Part shown: piece by piece, positions 8,701 to 15,948 of the stretch
Layout of the letters: each line of letters opens with the position of its first letter
Position numbering within the stretch: position 1 is the stretch's first letter
Assembly: GCA_038528385.1 (NCBI GenBank)
Contig: JBCBET010000003.1
Location: 248,001-312,000 of the forward strand
Reading direction: 5' to 3'
DNA: 64,000 bases
From: Shimia_B sp038528385
Lineage (GTDB): Bacteria; Pseudomonadota; Alphaproteobacteria; Rhodobacterales; Rhodobacteraceae
Translations under genes and position numbers: made by a program
The notes under the pieces: generated by a model
Databases searched by the model: none
What the model saw: only the letters and a program-made list of their open reading frames with translations
What the model was told of the DNA's origin: nothing

Positions 8701-9528
8701 TGCGGCGATCTCGGCAGCGAAGACCGCGCCGCCGGCCGGGCCCGACTCGACGAGCCGCACCGGAAACTCGGCGGCGCTTTCGAGCGAAATGATCCCGCCG
8801 CCGGAATGCATCAGGAAGATCTGGCAAGACGCGCCCTCGGCGGCGAGACGGGCCTCGAGCCGAAGGAGATAGCTCTTCATGAGCGGCTGGATGTAGGCGT
8901 TGGCGATGGTCGTGTTGAAGCGCTCGTATTCCCGCATCTGCGGCGACACATCCGAAGAGAGCGAGATCATCACGTCCGGGAGCCGCGCGCTCAGCACCTC
9001 GCGCACCAGCCGCTCATGGGCAGGGTTGGCATAGGCATGGAGAAACCCCACCGCGATGGCCGCGTAGCCGCCCCGGGCCAGCCGCTCCGCGAGCGCCTCG
9101 ATCTCCGCCCGCACGAGGGGCACGAGCACGCCGCCATCGGCGTCCATCCGCTCGCGGAGGGTGAAGCGGCGGTGGCGGGGGATGAGCGGCTCTGGCAACG
9201 AGAGATTAAGGTCGTATTGCTCGAACCGGCTCTCGGTGCGCATCTCGATCACGTCGCGGAAGCCTTGCGTCGTCACGAAGGCCGTGCGCGCCCCGCGCCG
9301 CTCGATGAGTGCGTTGGTCGCGAGCGTCGTGCCGTGGATGATCTGGGTGATCTGACCCGCTGCGATCCCCGCCACGGCGCAGACGCGGTGCATCCCCTCG
9401 CCGATGGCGTCCTCGGGCGCGGCATAGGTGGTCAGCACCTTGGCCGATGCCTGTCCGAACGGGCCCTCGAGCACGACGTCCGTGAATGTTCCGCCGATAT
9501 CGACGCCGAGGCGGATCTTTTCGGGCAT
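5719..9528 (-). CDS. fused hydantoinase A/B (5-oxoprolinase-type, ATP-dependent)
   Basis: This 1269-residue protein joins the two subunits of the HyuA/HyuB family. Residues about 1-680 are HyuA (acetate/sugar kinase-like ATPase): GVDIGGTFTDVV at the N-terminus and LSFDMGGTTAKICLI near 290. Residues about 710-1260 are HyuB: STVANQVMWNRL at its start, YITNDPWEGTGHKHD and VTDIGGRGFGADADD. The family hydrolyses cyclic amides (5-oxoproline, hydantoin, N-methylhydantoin) at the cost of ATP in the cytoplasm. A single-chain layout is the one known from 5-oxoprolinase. The adjacent FAD oxidoreductase would equally fit N-methylhydantoin to N-carbamoylsarcosine chemistry, though no carbamoylsarcosine hydrolase is next to it. 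Substrate assignment remains open. Confidence 0.93.
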   Translation of the reverse strand: MPEKIRLGVDIGGTFTDVVLEGPFGQASAKVLTTYAAPEDAIGEGMHRVCAVAGIAAGQITQIIHGTTLATNALIERRGARTAFVTTQGFRDVIEMRTESRFEQYDLNLSLPEPLIPRHRRFTLRERMDADGGVLVPLVRAEIEALAERLARGGYAAIAVGFLHAYANPAHERLVREVLSARLPDVMISLSSDVSPQMREYERFNTTIANAYIQPLMKSYLLRLEARLAAEGASCQIFLMHSGGGIISLESAAEFPVRLVESGPAGGAVFAAEIAARHGLEKVLSFDMGGTTAKICLIRNGRPKTARVFEVARSYRFKKGSGMPISIPVIDMVEIGAGGGSLASVDAMGQIRVGPESAGSEPGPACYGRGGTRPAVTDADLVLGRLDPERFADGTIPLVTSRAEDALSTALGARLDMGAEEAAFGLAEVVDENMANAARVHAVENGEDLADYTMIAFGGAAPLHAARLCEKLGISKCLVPAGAGVGSAIGFLRAPFSFEANRTVFMPIAAFDAARVTALFAEMEEEAAGFVRTCNAEAEIILEHRVYMRYRGQGWEIPVVLTAAQAALPEADTILALFEAEYAKRFSRTVAGMVAEITVWSVNATTAMEAPDQFRGDSTPRPGLDLLPAPAPEPGGPLPHRTLFDPALGGTVEAALLDRDAFDAGSTLPGPALITERETTIVVPSSRIAHKAADGTIVLSEAPDQVRGGADISTVANQVMWNRLISIVEEQAQALVRTAFSTSVREAGDLSAGAYNAAGDMLAQAVTGTPGHVNAMADAVGHVIRRIPEMDEGDVYITNDPWEGTGHKHDITIVTPVFHGGKRTGFFACTAHVTDIGGRGFGADADDVHEEGLAIPTMPFIRAGTVDATLLAIIRANVREPDQLVGDIYALATCNDIGARRLHEMMAEFSLADLGALSDFILTRSREATLAAINALSPGEAEGHMRIDGYAAPIDLRVKLTIEKDRILSDWAGTSGVDKKGINVPLVYTKAYACYALKCAIAPEIPNNAASLAPFEVTAPEGTIVNAPPPAPVALRHVIGHMVPDTIYGALDTLLPDTVPAEGAGCLCNFQVSLRPTGREGRRAEVLTFNSGGSGARPTLDGLSATAFPSGVMTMPVEATEQVGPVLIWRKELRPDSGGAGAQRGGLGQVMDVGARAGHEFDISAMLDRVHHPARGRRGGGRGGATEIARKDGTQMRGKGRQFVPEGDIVRMAFPGGAGFGAPEMRDRAAVKRDLAMGYISETAARDIYGLTEDEIADVLATIAKGDAP

Positions 9529-9593
9529 CTCGATCTCCCTGCTCCGCGGAGCCTAGCCAAGCCCGCCGGGGGGAGAAACCGCTTTCGCGCGAG

Positions 9594-9903
9594 CTAGGCG
9601 CGGGCGCCGGGCCGCCGGACCGCCAAGAGATCGGCCACGACGATCTGCCCGATCCCGAGGAGTGCCGGGCCCGCCGGCCGCTCCCCGAAAAAGAGCGCGC
9701 CCCAGGTCAGCGCGGAGCCGAGATCGGCGAAACCGAACGTCCCCACGAGGAGGACCGGCGCGGTCATCCGGGGCGCAGCACGAAAAGCTGCCAAAGGCCC
9801 ATGCCGCCGAACCCGCCCAGCGCCTTAATGAGGGCGTCGCCGAGCGACAGCGCCAGGACCGTGCCGATGATCGTCGCCACGCCGAGGGGTACATTGTCGG
9901 GCT
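9594..9903 (-). pseudogene. remnant of a DMT/EamA transporter with large internal deletion
   Basis: Two pieces of an EamA exporter lie in different frames. The N-terminal piece (about 9775-9903, minus strand) reads DNVPLGVATIIGTVLALSLG and continues DALIKALGGFGGMGLWQLFVLRPG before a stop. The C-terminal piece (9594 to about 9770) reads APVLLVGTFGFADLGSALTW, then GALFFGERPAGPALLGIGQI and ends at TAG. Together they match the first helix region and the last two helices of a roughly 290-residue DMT protein. About 190 codons are missing between them, and a TAG lies where the start should be. It is therefore a dead gene lying upstream of the hydantoinase operon on the same strand. Confidence 0.7.
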
Positions 9904-10053
9904 ACGTGAGGGCACCGGATCAGGTCACGGCGCGAAGCCTGGGGCGGATCGCCGTCGAGGGGCAACGGGATCGGGAAACGGAGAAGCGGGCCGCAAGACG
10001 GGCGTTGCGCTTTGCCTCCCGAGACGCAAACCTGCGGCAGAGAGGGGCCGCCC

Positions 10054-11940
10054 ATGACCGATTTCCTGTTTCTTGCCTTCACGTTCCTGATCGCGGGCGT
10101 GGTGGCCGTGCCCATCGCCACGCGGCTGGGGCTTGGCTCCGTACTGGGCTATTTGATTGCGGGCATCGCCATCGCGCCGCTCCTCGCCGCGCTGGGTGTC
10201 GACGTCATCTCCATCCAGCATTTCGCGGAGTTCGGCGTGGTGATGATGCTCTTTCTCGTGGGGCTCGAGCTGGAGCCGAAGCGGCTCTGGGAGATGCGCG
10301 GGACGCTGGCGGGGCTCGGCCTAGGCCATGTCTTCACCACCACGCTCGTCGTCACGGGCCTCGCCATGGCCTTCGGCCTTGCCTGGCACTTCGCCCTCAC
10401 GCTGGGGCTCATCTTCTCGCTGTCCTCCACGGCCATCGTGCTACAGACCCACCAGGAGAAGGGGCTGATGCGGACCGAGGGCGGACAGGCCTCCTTCGCC
10501 GCGCTCCTGACCGAGGATGTGGCCGTCATCCCCATGCTCGCGCTTCTGCCGCTTCTGGCCATGCCAGAGCTGATGGAGGTCGCGGGCGAGGCCGGCCATG
10601 GAGGAGACCACGGCGGCGACCACGGGGACGGCCACGGCGAGGCCATGAGCCTCGTGAGCGGCCTCAACGGCTGGCAGACGGCGCTCGTGTCCTTGGCGGC
10701 CATCGCCGCGGTGATCCTGGGCGGCAGCTACCTCACCCGGCCGCTCTTTCGCTTCATCTCTCAGGCCGGGCTGCGCGAGCTCTTCACCGCCACGGCGCTC
10801 ATGCTCGTGGTGGGCATCGCGCTTCTCATGGGGCTCGTGGGGCTTTCGGCGGCGCTGGGCACCTTCCTGGCCGGGGTGGTTCTGGCCAACAGCGAATACC
10901 GCCACGAGCTCGAGAGCGATATCGACCCGTTCCGCGGTCTCCTCCTCGGGCTCTTTTTCATGACGGTGGGGGCGAGTATCGATTTCGGGCTCCTGTTCGA
11001 GGCGCTGCCGCTCTACCTCGCGCTCACGATCCTCGTGATGGCGATCAAGTTCGCGGTACTCTTTGCCCTGGGAACCATCATCGGCATACGCGGAACCGAC
11101 CGCTGGCTTTTGGCGCTCAGCCTCGCCCAGGCCGGGGAATTCGGATTTGTCCTTTTGAGCTTTGCCACCGCCAACGCCATCCTGCCCGGCGCCATCGCCG
11201 ATCAAGCGCTCCTCATCGTGGCGCTTTCGATGCTGTTCACGCCGCTTCTTTTCATCTTTTACGAGCGGGTCATCGTCCCCCGATCCGTGAGCGACCAGAC
11301 GCGGGAGGCCGATGCGATCGAGGAGCCGGGCGAAATTCTCGTCTGCGGGCGGGGCCGCGTGGGCGGGATCGTGGAGCGGATGGTGTCGGCGGCAGGCTAT
11401 CAAACGACCGTGGTGGATTATAATTCCAAGCAGATCGCCAACCTAATGAAATTCGGGATCAAGACCTATTACGGCGATGCCACACGGCCCGATCTTCTCC
11501 ATGCCGCGGGGATCGAGCGCGCGCGCATCATCGTCGTGGCCGTGGATGGAGAGGAGAGCATCAACACCATCGTGCGCCACGTCGTCGAGCATCACCCCCA
11601 CGTCCACATCATCGCCCGCGCGCGCAACCGGCATCACGTCTACGTCCTGTGGTCACTCGGCTGCCGGGACATCATCCGCGAGACCTATGACAGTTCGCTG
11701 CGCATGGGCCGCTCGGCCTTCGAGGCGCTGGGCATGGAGCGCGCGGCGGCGGAGGAGATGGTGGAAGCCTTCAACCAGAACGACCGCGAGGGCATGATCG
11801 AGGTGGCCGGGCTCTACGACGCCTCCATTCCCGCCGCCGAAAACGAACCCTACGTGCAGAAAGTCCGGGAAATGCTCGAGACGCGGCTGCCGCAGCTGAG
11901 CCGCGAGATGCAGGACATCCAGGACCGCGCGCGGGGCTGA
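10054..11940 (+). CDS. monovalent cation:proton antiporter, CPA2 family (KefB/KefC type)
   Basis: This 628-residue inner-membrane protein has 12-13 helices of the Na+/H+ exchanger fold (about residues 1-385). It includes GLELEPKRLWEMR and the core LTEDVAVIPMLALLPL. A cytoplasmic RCK/TrkA-N domain follows from about 425: ILVCGRGRVGGIVERM, then YYGDATRPDLL. KefB/C relatives exchange K+ for H+ under control of glutathione or NAD(H). A histidine/aspartate-rich loop at about residues 185-198 (HGGDHGGDHGDGHG) interrupts the membrane part and could bind divalent metal. The ATG at 10054 is chosen over an upstream start because AGAGGGG precedes it. No KefF/KefG partner is adjacent. Confidence 0.93.
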   Translation: MTDFLFLAFTFLIAGVVAVPIATRLGLGSVLGYLIAGIAIAPLLAALGVDVISIQHFAEFGVVMMLFLVGLELEPKRLWEMRGTLAGLGLGHVFTTTLVVTGLAMAFGLAWHFALTLGLIFSLSSTAIVLQTHQEKGLMRTEGGQASFAALLTEDVAVIPMLALLPLLAMPELMEVAGEAGHGGDHGGDHGDGHGEAMSLVSGLNGWQTALVSLAAIAAVILGGSYLTRPLFRFISQAGLRELFTATALMLVVGIALLMGLVGLSAALGTFLAGVVLANSEYRHELESDIDPFRGLLLGLFFMTVGASIDFGLLFEALPLYLALTILVMAIKFAVLFALGTIIGIRGTDRWLLALSLAQAGEFGFVLLSFATANAILPGAIADQALLIVALSMLFTPLLFIFYERVIVPRSVSDQTREADAIEEPGEILVCGRGRVGGIVERMVSAAGYQTTVVDYNSKQIANLMKFGIKTYYGDATRPDLLHAAGIERARIIVVAVDGEESINTIVRHVVEHHPHVHIIARARNRHHVYVLWSLGCRDIIRETYDSSLRMGRSAFEALGMERAAAEEMVEAFNQNDREGMIEVAGLYDASIPAAENEPYVQKVREMLETRLPQLSREMQDIQDRARG

Positions 11941-12033
11941 GGCCGGGTCACAACCATCGATTGTCCGCGCGGGCTCGCATATTGCATTCGTTTGCAAAAA
12001 TGCGCATTCTTCCTGCGCAGAAAGGACAAACCC

Positions 12034-13023
12034 ATGAGTCTCGACGACGCACCGACCCCCACGAAGGCCGATATGGAAGCCCGCATCATCCGCTACGGCG
12101 ATCTGCGGCCCTGCAAGACGGCCTTCATCGACGCCCACACCCCGGGCTCGGACCAGAAGGAAAACTTCACCATCATCGGCGGCGGCGTCTCCGAGGCGGC
12201 CGACCAGTTCGTCCATCTGCGCGAGACCCCGGGCTTCAACATCGGCGCGGCGGGCCAGCCGCCCAAATGCCGGAACTCGCTGCATTCCCATCGCACCGCC
12301 GAGGTCTTCTTCGTCCTCAAGGGCCGCTGGCGGTTCTTCTGGGGTCGCTGGGGCGATGCGGGGGAGGTGGTGCTGGAGGAGGGCGACATCTTCAACATCC
12401 CCACCGGCATCTTCCGCGGCTTCGAGAATATCGGCACCGATTACGGGATGATCATGGCGATCCTCGGCGGCGACGATGCGGGTGGCGGAGTGCTCTGGGC
12501 ACCGCAGGTGATCTCGGATGCGGCGGCGCACGGGCTTGTTCTGGGCGACAACGGGAAGCTCTACGACACCAAGCAGGGGCAGACCCTGCCCAACGGGGTC
12601 ACACCCATGCCGCTCGCCTCCGAGGAGGTGCTCGCCCGCATGCCCGAACCCACCACGCAGGACGTGGTGCCCCACTACGTCGCGCGCTATTGGGACCTTG
12701 TGGCGCTGAGCGATCGCCAGCCCGCGAAGGTCATCGGAGAGCACGCGGTGCTCCGCGACAAGCCGGGCTTCGAGGTCGAGCTTCTGAGCCGTTTTTCCAT
12801 CCATGACGCGCCTTATTCCACGGATCGGCACGAGATCCTGATGCCCGTGCGCGGGCATTGGCGGCTGAGCTGGGAGGGGGGCACGACGGTCCTGAACCCC
12901 GGCGACACCATGGCCGTCCCGCCGGGCCTCGAGCGCTCCCTGGCGCCCGCCATGACCGGCGAAGCCACGCTCTACCGCGTGCTGAGCACCGACGACCCCG
13001 CCGGCCCGACGCAGCCGCGCTGA
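12034..13023 (+). CDS. cupin domain-containing protein (bicupin)
   Basis: The 329-residue product has two cupin barrels. The first, about residues 65-145, has the metal-type motif SLHSHRTAEVFFVLKGRWRF and then GDIFNIPTGIFRGFENIG. The second, about 245-315, reads HEILMPVRGHWRLSW and LNPGDTMAVPPGLERSL, with fewer metal ligands visible. AGAAAGGAC before the ATG at 12034 supports that start. Bicupins of this size include dioxygenases and small-molecule-binding proteins, but the substrate cannot be inferred. It stands alone downstream of the antiporter gene and is followed by a GC hairpin. Confidence 0.85.
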   Translation: MSLDDAPTPTKADMEARIIRYGDLRPCKTAFIDAHTPGSDQKENFTIIGGGVSEAADQFVHLRETPGFNIGAAGQPPKCRNSLHSHRTAEVFFVLKGRWRFFWGRWGDAGEVVLEEGDIFNIPTGIFRGFENIGTDYGMIMAILGGDDAGGGVLWAPQVISDAAAHGLVLGDNGKLYDTKQGQTLPNGVTPMPLASEEVLARMPEPTTQDVVPHYVARYWDLVALSDRQPAKVIGEHAVLRDKPGFEVELLSRFSIHDAPYSTDRHEILMPVRGHWRLSWEGGTTVLNPGDTMAVPPGLERSLAPAMTGEATLYRVLSTDDPAGPTQPR

Positions 13024-13031
13024 GCCTTTAA

Positions 13032-13060
13032 CCCCGCCGTTTGCCGCGGAAAAGGCGGGG
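13032..13060 (+). terminator. GC-rich hairpin after the bicupin gene
   Basis: CCCCGCC (13032-13038) pairs perfectly with GGCGGGG (13054-13060) across a 15-base loop, 8 bases after the stop codon. There is no T-run, so it would act as a stabilising 3' hairpin or a weak terminator. Confidence 0.45.
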
Positions 13061-13067
13061 GCACATT

Positions 13068-13100
13068 CCGTACACAACCCGTACACAACCTGTACATACG
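13068..13100. repeat. three tandem 11-bp iterons
   Basis: CCGTACACAAC occurs twice back to back (13068-13078 and 13079-13089). A diverged third unit, CTGTACATACG, follows at 13090-13100. The 11-bp spacing puts each GTACA core on the same face of the helix, as in protein-binding iterons. The array marks the left edge of the accessory islet. Confidence 0.6.
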
Positions 13101-13441
13101 CGCCGTGTGCACAGAGGCGTTAGGGTTTCCAAGATGCGTTGGTCGCCTGTTTACGGATCGGCAACGCGGTCATCCCACCCGAGACGCCCGGGTCCGCAGC
13201 CAAGGGTCGCCCGCCACCTGACGGTGGCAGCGTTGGCGCGCAAGTCTCCCCTCCGCCGCCGTCGCGAATTTGGACGAGAGCACACCTCTCGCCGCCAGAA
13301 GGTCCGGAGGTCACGATAGTGGTCGCATGGGCTGGAGCGCAGCGCCCACTCGACGCTAACTGTGCCGGTAGCGGACGACGCCATGAGAACTTGTTAACGT
13401 CTGCCGCGGCATAAGTGCCGTGAAATGTGGGGGGAGCAGAT
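13101..13441. other. gene-less left part of accessory islet
   Basis: Open frames exist on both strands, but none shows a ribosome site plus believable codon use or a recognisable domain. I therefore support no gene here. Base composition is less regular than in the core genes. The stretch may be decayed phage or integrated DNA. Confidence 0.35.
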
Positions 13442-13705
13442 GTGGTGATCCACAATCGGCACAGTTTCAGGTCTCGGTCGGTCTTCGGTAAATCGCTGTA
13501 TCCCGGCGGCTTGGCGGACCGTGCCGCATTTGCACACAAGCTAGATGTTGCGATTGCCGAGAATGCAGCTTTCCTTCTCCGAGCGTTGAACGAGCCGGAC
13601 GAGGTTTCTTCGGTGACAACCGATGACTTGCTCGAGCTGTCCGACGCAAAAGAGGCAGCGCTCGAAGCGTGGGACGTTCGCAGCGCAGCGATTAATCGGG
13701 AGTAA
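13442..13705 (+). CDS. small hypothetical protein (87 aa) in the phage-toxin islet
   Basis: I do not recognise this product. GGGGGAG sits 5 bases before the GTG at 13442, which is why that start is preferred to the GTG at 13427. The first third is basic (HNRHSFRSRSVFGKSLYPGG). The rest is acidic and helical (DDLLELSDAKEAALEAW). It ends with TAA in exactly the frame of the phage head-toxin gene that starts 40 bases later. It could be an independent small protein, or the upstream part of a gene now cut by a stop codon. Confidence 0.4.
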   Translation: MVIHNRHSFRSRSVFGKSLYPGGLADRAAFAHKLDVAIAENAAFLLRALNEPDEVSSVTTDDLLELSDAKEAALEAWDVRSAAINRE

Positions 13706-13744
13706 AGCACACACCCTGTCAGGCTCGCGCCTCTGCGCGCACAG

Positions 13745-14449
13745 ATGGAGGAGCGCCTACTGCGCGCGTTTGCGGGAGCGATCAACCGGGTGCAGCAACA
13801 GCATTTGGGCATAGAGGAATACGTCTGGCGAACTGCGCAGGATGGAAAAGTGCGGGATGCCCATGCGCCCCGTCACGGCGAGGTGTTCTTATGGGACGAG
13901 CCGCCGGAAGATGGGCATCCGGGCGAGGCGCACAACTGCCGGTGCGTAGCGGTGCCCGTGCCGCCAACCTCGGAAACCGAGCTTGTTGGAGTTGAATTCG
14001 TTCCGGATAGCTCTGGCGGGTTTCCTCTGCAGTCGTTGTCTGATCATGAGGGCATACGTCGCGCTCACACCATTGCGCTTCATGTTGGAAGGAGCGATGC
14101 ATACCTCCTCAGGTCCGTCACCACCCCTAGGCGGAGGACGTTCCTTGGAACAGAATACCGTTGGCGACATGGCACGTTTTTATCGGTAGATTCTGCTGAA
14201 CGTTTGACGAATGCCAACTTGGCAAGAAATGCTGAGATCGTTCAGCGTGTCGCCGAAGGGAGGCAGTCGGATGCATTCATTACGTCCGAGTTCTCGTCGG
14301 TTACAGGTCGAGAGGCGATACGGCTGACAAGACGCCATAGCTCGCCTGTCATCCTTAGAGAAACAACTGGCGTCGGAACGAAGATCTTACACAATAAAGA
14401 TATGCCCAATGGCTTCGTGATTATTACGTCTTATCCTAGGAATGACTAA
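13745..14449 (+). CDS. truncated Mu gpF-like (phage head morphogenesis) protein fused to a probable RNase A-like toxin domain
   Basis: Residues about 20-70 match the C-terminal end of the phage Mu gpF / SPP1 gp7 head-morphogenesis family: LGIEEYVWRTAQDGKVRDAH, then WDEPPEDGHPGE and NCRC. Residues about 98-231 resemble the bacterial RNase A-like toxin family seen at the C-terminus of some CdiA proteins. They have a His pair in HTIALHVG (108, 113), an Arg at 123 and a closing VIITSYP with Thr228 and Tyr230 spaced as expected for that active site. MuF proteins carrying variable C-terminal toxins are a known class of temperate-phage polymorphic toxins. The portal, scaffold and most of the MuF domain are missing here. 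The TAA overlaps the ATG of the next gene, the probable immunity gene. The toxin half is less GC-rich than its surroundings, a sign of transfer. The family assignment of the toxin is by eye only. Confidence 0.65.
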   Translation: MEERLLRAFAGAINRVQQQHLGIEEYVWRTAQDGKVRDAHAPRHGEVFLWDEPPEDGHPGEAHNCRCVAVPVPPTSETELVGVEFVPDSSGGFPLQSLSDHEGIRRAHTIALHVGRSDAYLLRSVTTPRRRTFLGTEYRWRHGTFLSVDSAERLTNANLARNAEIVQRVAEGRQSDAFITSEFSSVTGREAIRLTRRHSSPVILRETTGVGTKILHNKDMPNGFVIITSYPRND

Positions 14450-14744
14450 GATGCGTGTGCCGCAATCGTTTTACAATTTCACACGTCAGATATATCAAGG
14501 TGTGCTCGACGATCTTGTGCCGCCTGACTCATTTGTCAGCATTTACGAGAGTTTCCTCGGGCAATATGGTATGGCGTCTGTCCTCGAATTGGACTCCTAT
14601 TTCGAGGCTTTGCTTCGCACAAAAGATACCGACTTAGGCGAGCTTTGGTGGCAGGAGAGCAAGGCTGATTATATTTTTGACCACAACGCAGTGCGGATGC
14701 TCGCCACTGACTATCGAAAATGGGTTGCCGCTCTCGACGACTGA
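14442..14744 (+). CDS. probable immunity protein for the MuF-linked toxin
   Basis: This small protein of 100 residues is acidic, aromatic and helix-rich (QIYQGVLDDLVPPDSFVSIY; YFEALLRTKDTDLGELWW). It has no signal peptide and no catalytic motif. Its ATG overlaps the last codons and stop of the toxin gene by 8 bp, so it is translationally coupled to it. It shares the toxin gene's lower GC content. Position, size and composition are those of CDI-type immunity proteins that cap nuclease toxins. The function is inferred from context, not from a recognised family. A second in-frame ATG at 14451 is a possible start. Confidence 0.6.
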   Translation: MTKMRVPQSFYNFTRQIYQGVLDDLVPPDSFVSIYESFLGQYGMASVLELDSYFEALLRTKDTDLGELWWQESKADYIFDHNAVRMLATDYRKWVAALDD

Positions 14745-14869
14745 CCGTGCTTATAACGTCGCTTCGAAGACTTGCGCTTGTTGCGCCCGATTGAACAGCC
14801 GTCTTTCACCCCCTTCCCTTCCCCTCCCAAACCCCCTACAGCCCCCCTGCCTGAACGGAAGGACCAGTC

Positions 14870-15892
14870 ATGGGCTACAATGTCGTTGTCGTCGGCGCCA
14901 CGGGGAACGTGGGACGCGAGATGCTCAATATTCTCAGCGAGCGGGGCTTTCCGGTGGAGAAGATCGCCGCGCTGGCCTCCCGGAAATCGCTGGGGACGGA
15001 GGTGAGCTTTGGCGAGGACACGCTCAAGACGCAGGACCTCGACACGTTCGATTTCACGGGCTGGGACATGGCGCTCTTTGCCGTGGGCTCGGAGGCGACG
15101 AAGGTCTATGCGCCGCGCGCGGCGGGTGCGGGCTGCGTGGTGATCGATAACTCCTCGCTTTACCGCTACGACCCCGACGTGCCGCTCGTCGTCCCGGAGG
15201 TGAACCCGGAGGCGGTGGACGGATATGCCAAGAAGAACATCATCGCGAACCCCAACTGCTCCACCGCGCAGATGGTGGTGGCACTGAAGCCGCTCCACGA
15301 CCGGGCGCGGATCAAGCGCGTGGTCGTCTCGACCTACCAGAGCGTCTCGGGCGCGGGCAAAGAGGGGCTCGACGAGCTCTGGGATCAGACGAAGGCGATT
15401 TATAACCCCACGACCGAGGTGGCACCCGCGAAATTCACCAAGCAGATCGCCTTCAACGTCATCCCCCATATCGACGCCTTCATGGAAGACGGCTCCACCA
15501 AGGAAGAGTGGAAGATGGTGGCCGAGACGAAGAAGATCGTGGATCCCAAGATCAAGGTGACGGCCACCTGCGTGCGGGTGCCTGTCTTCGTGGGCCATTC
15601 GGAGGCGATCAATATCGAGTTCGAGGATTTCCTCGACGAGGACGAGGCCCGCGACATCCTGCGGGAGGCGCCGGGCGTCATGGTCATCGATAAGCGCGAG
15701 GACAAGGGCTACGTCACGCCGGTGGAATGCGTGGGCGATTACGCGACCTTCGTCAGCCGCATCCGCCAGGACAGCACGATCGAGAACGGGCTCAACCTCT
15801 GGTGCGTGAGCGACAACCTGCGCAAGGGCGCGGCGCTCAACGCCGTGCAGATCGCGGAGACGCTGGGGAACCGCTGCCTCCAGAAGGGGTGA
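14870..15892 (+). CDS. asd: aspartate-semialdehyde dehydrogenase
   Basis: Asd reduces aspartyl phosphate to aspartate semialdehyde with NADPH, a branch point for lysine/diaminopimelate, threonine and methionine. The 340-residue protein has the NADP site VVVVGATGNVGREML, substrate-binding IDNSSLYRYD and the catalytic Cys130 in NPNCSTAQ. STYQSVSGAGKEG and RVPVFVGHSEAI contain the acid/base and binding residues. GAAGGACC precedes the ATG. Length and motifs are complete. It follows the islet directly, so the islet's right border lies in the 125 bases upstream. Confidence 0.97.
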   Translation: MGYNVVVVGATGNVGREMLNILSERGFPVEKIAALASRKSLGTEVSFGEDTLKTQDLDTFDFTGWDMALFAVGSEATKVYAPRAAGAGCVVIDNSSLYRYDPDVPLVVPEVNPEAVDGYAKKNIIANPNCSTAQMVVALKPLHDRARIKRVVVSTYQSVSGAGKEGLDELWDQTKAIYNPTTEVAPAKFTKQIAFNVIPHIDAFMEDGSTKEEWKMVAETKKIVDPKIKVTATCVRVPVFVGHSEAINIEFEDFLDEDEARDILREAPGVMVIDKREDKGYVTPVECVGDYATFVSRIRQDSTIENGLNLWCVSDNLRKGAALNAVQIAETLGNRCLQKG

Positions 15893-15948
15893 TATTGCCT
15901 AACGGCGCGGAATGACGGACCCTTCCGGCAGAAGCCGGGAGGGGTGTC

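Noticed and set aside
7609..9597. A 662-codon plus-strand frame opposite the hydantoinase gene
   Set aside because: The composition is shadow-like (Arg, Ala, Gly, His), there is no domain and it fully overlaps a well-supported gene.
13068..13100. Tandem 11-bp units as a CRISPR array
   Set aside because: The units are contiguous without spacers and far too short; there are no cas genes.
13120..13812. A 230-codon minus-strand frame across the islet
   Set aside because: It is rich in Ser, Arg and Cys, has no ribosome site or domain and is antisense to the better supported small gene and MuF start.
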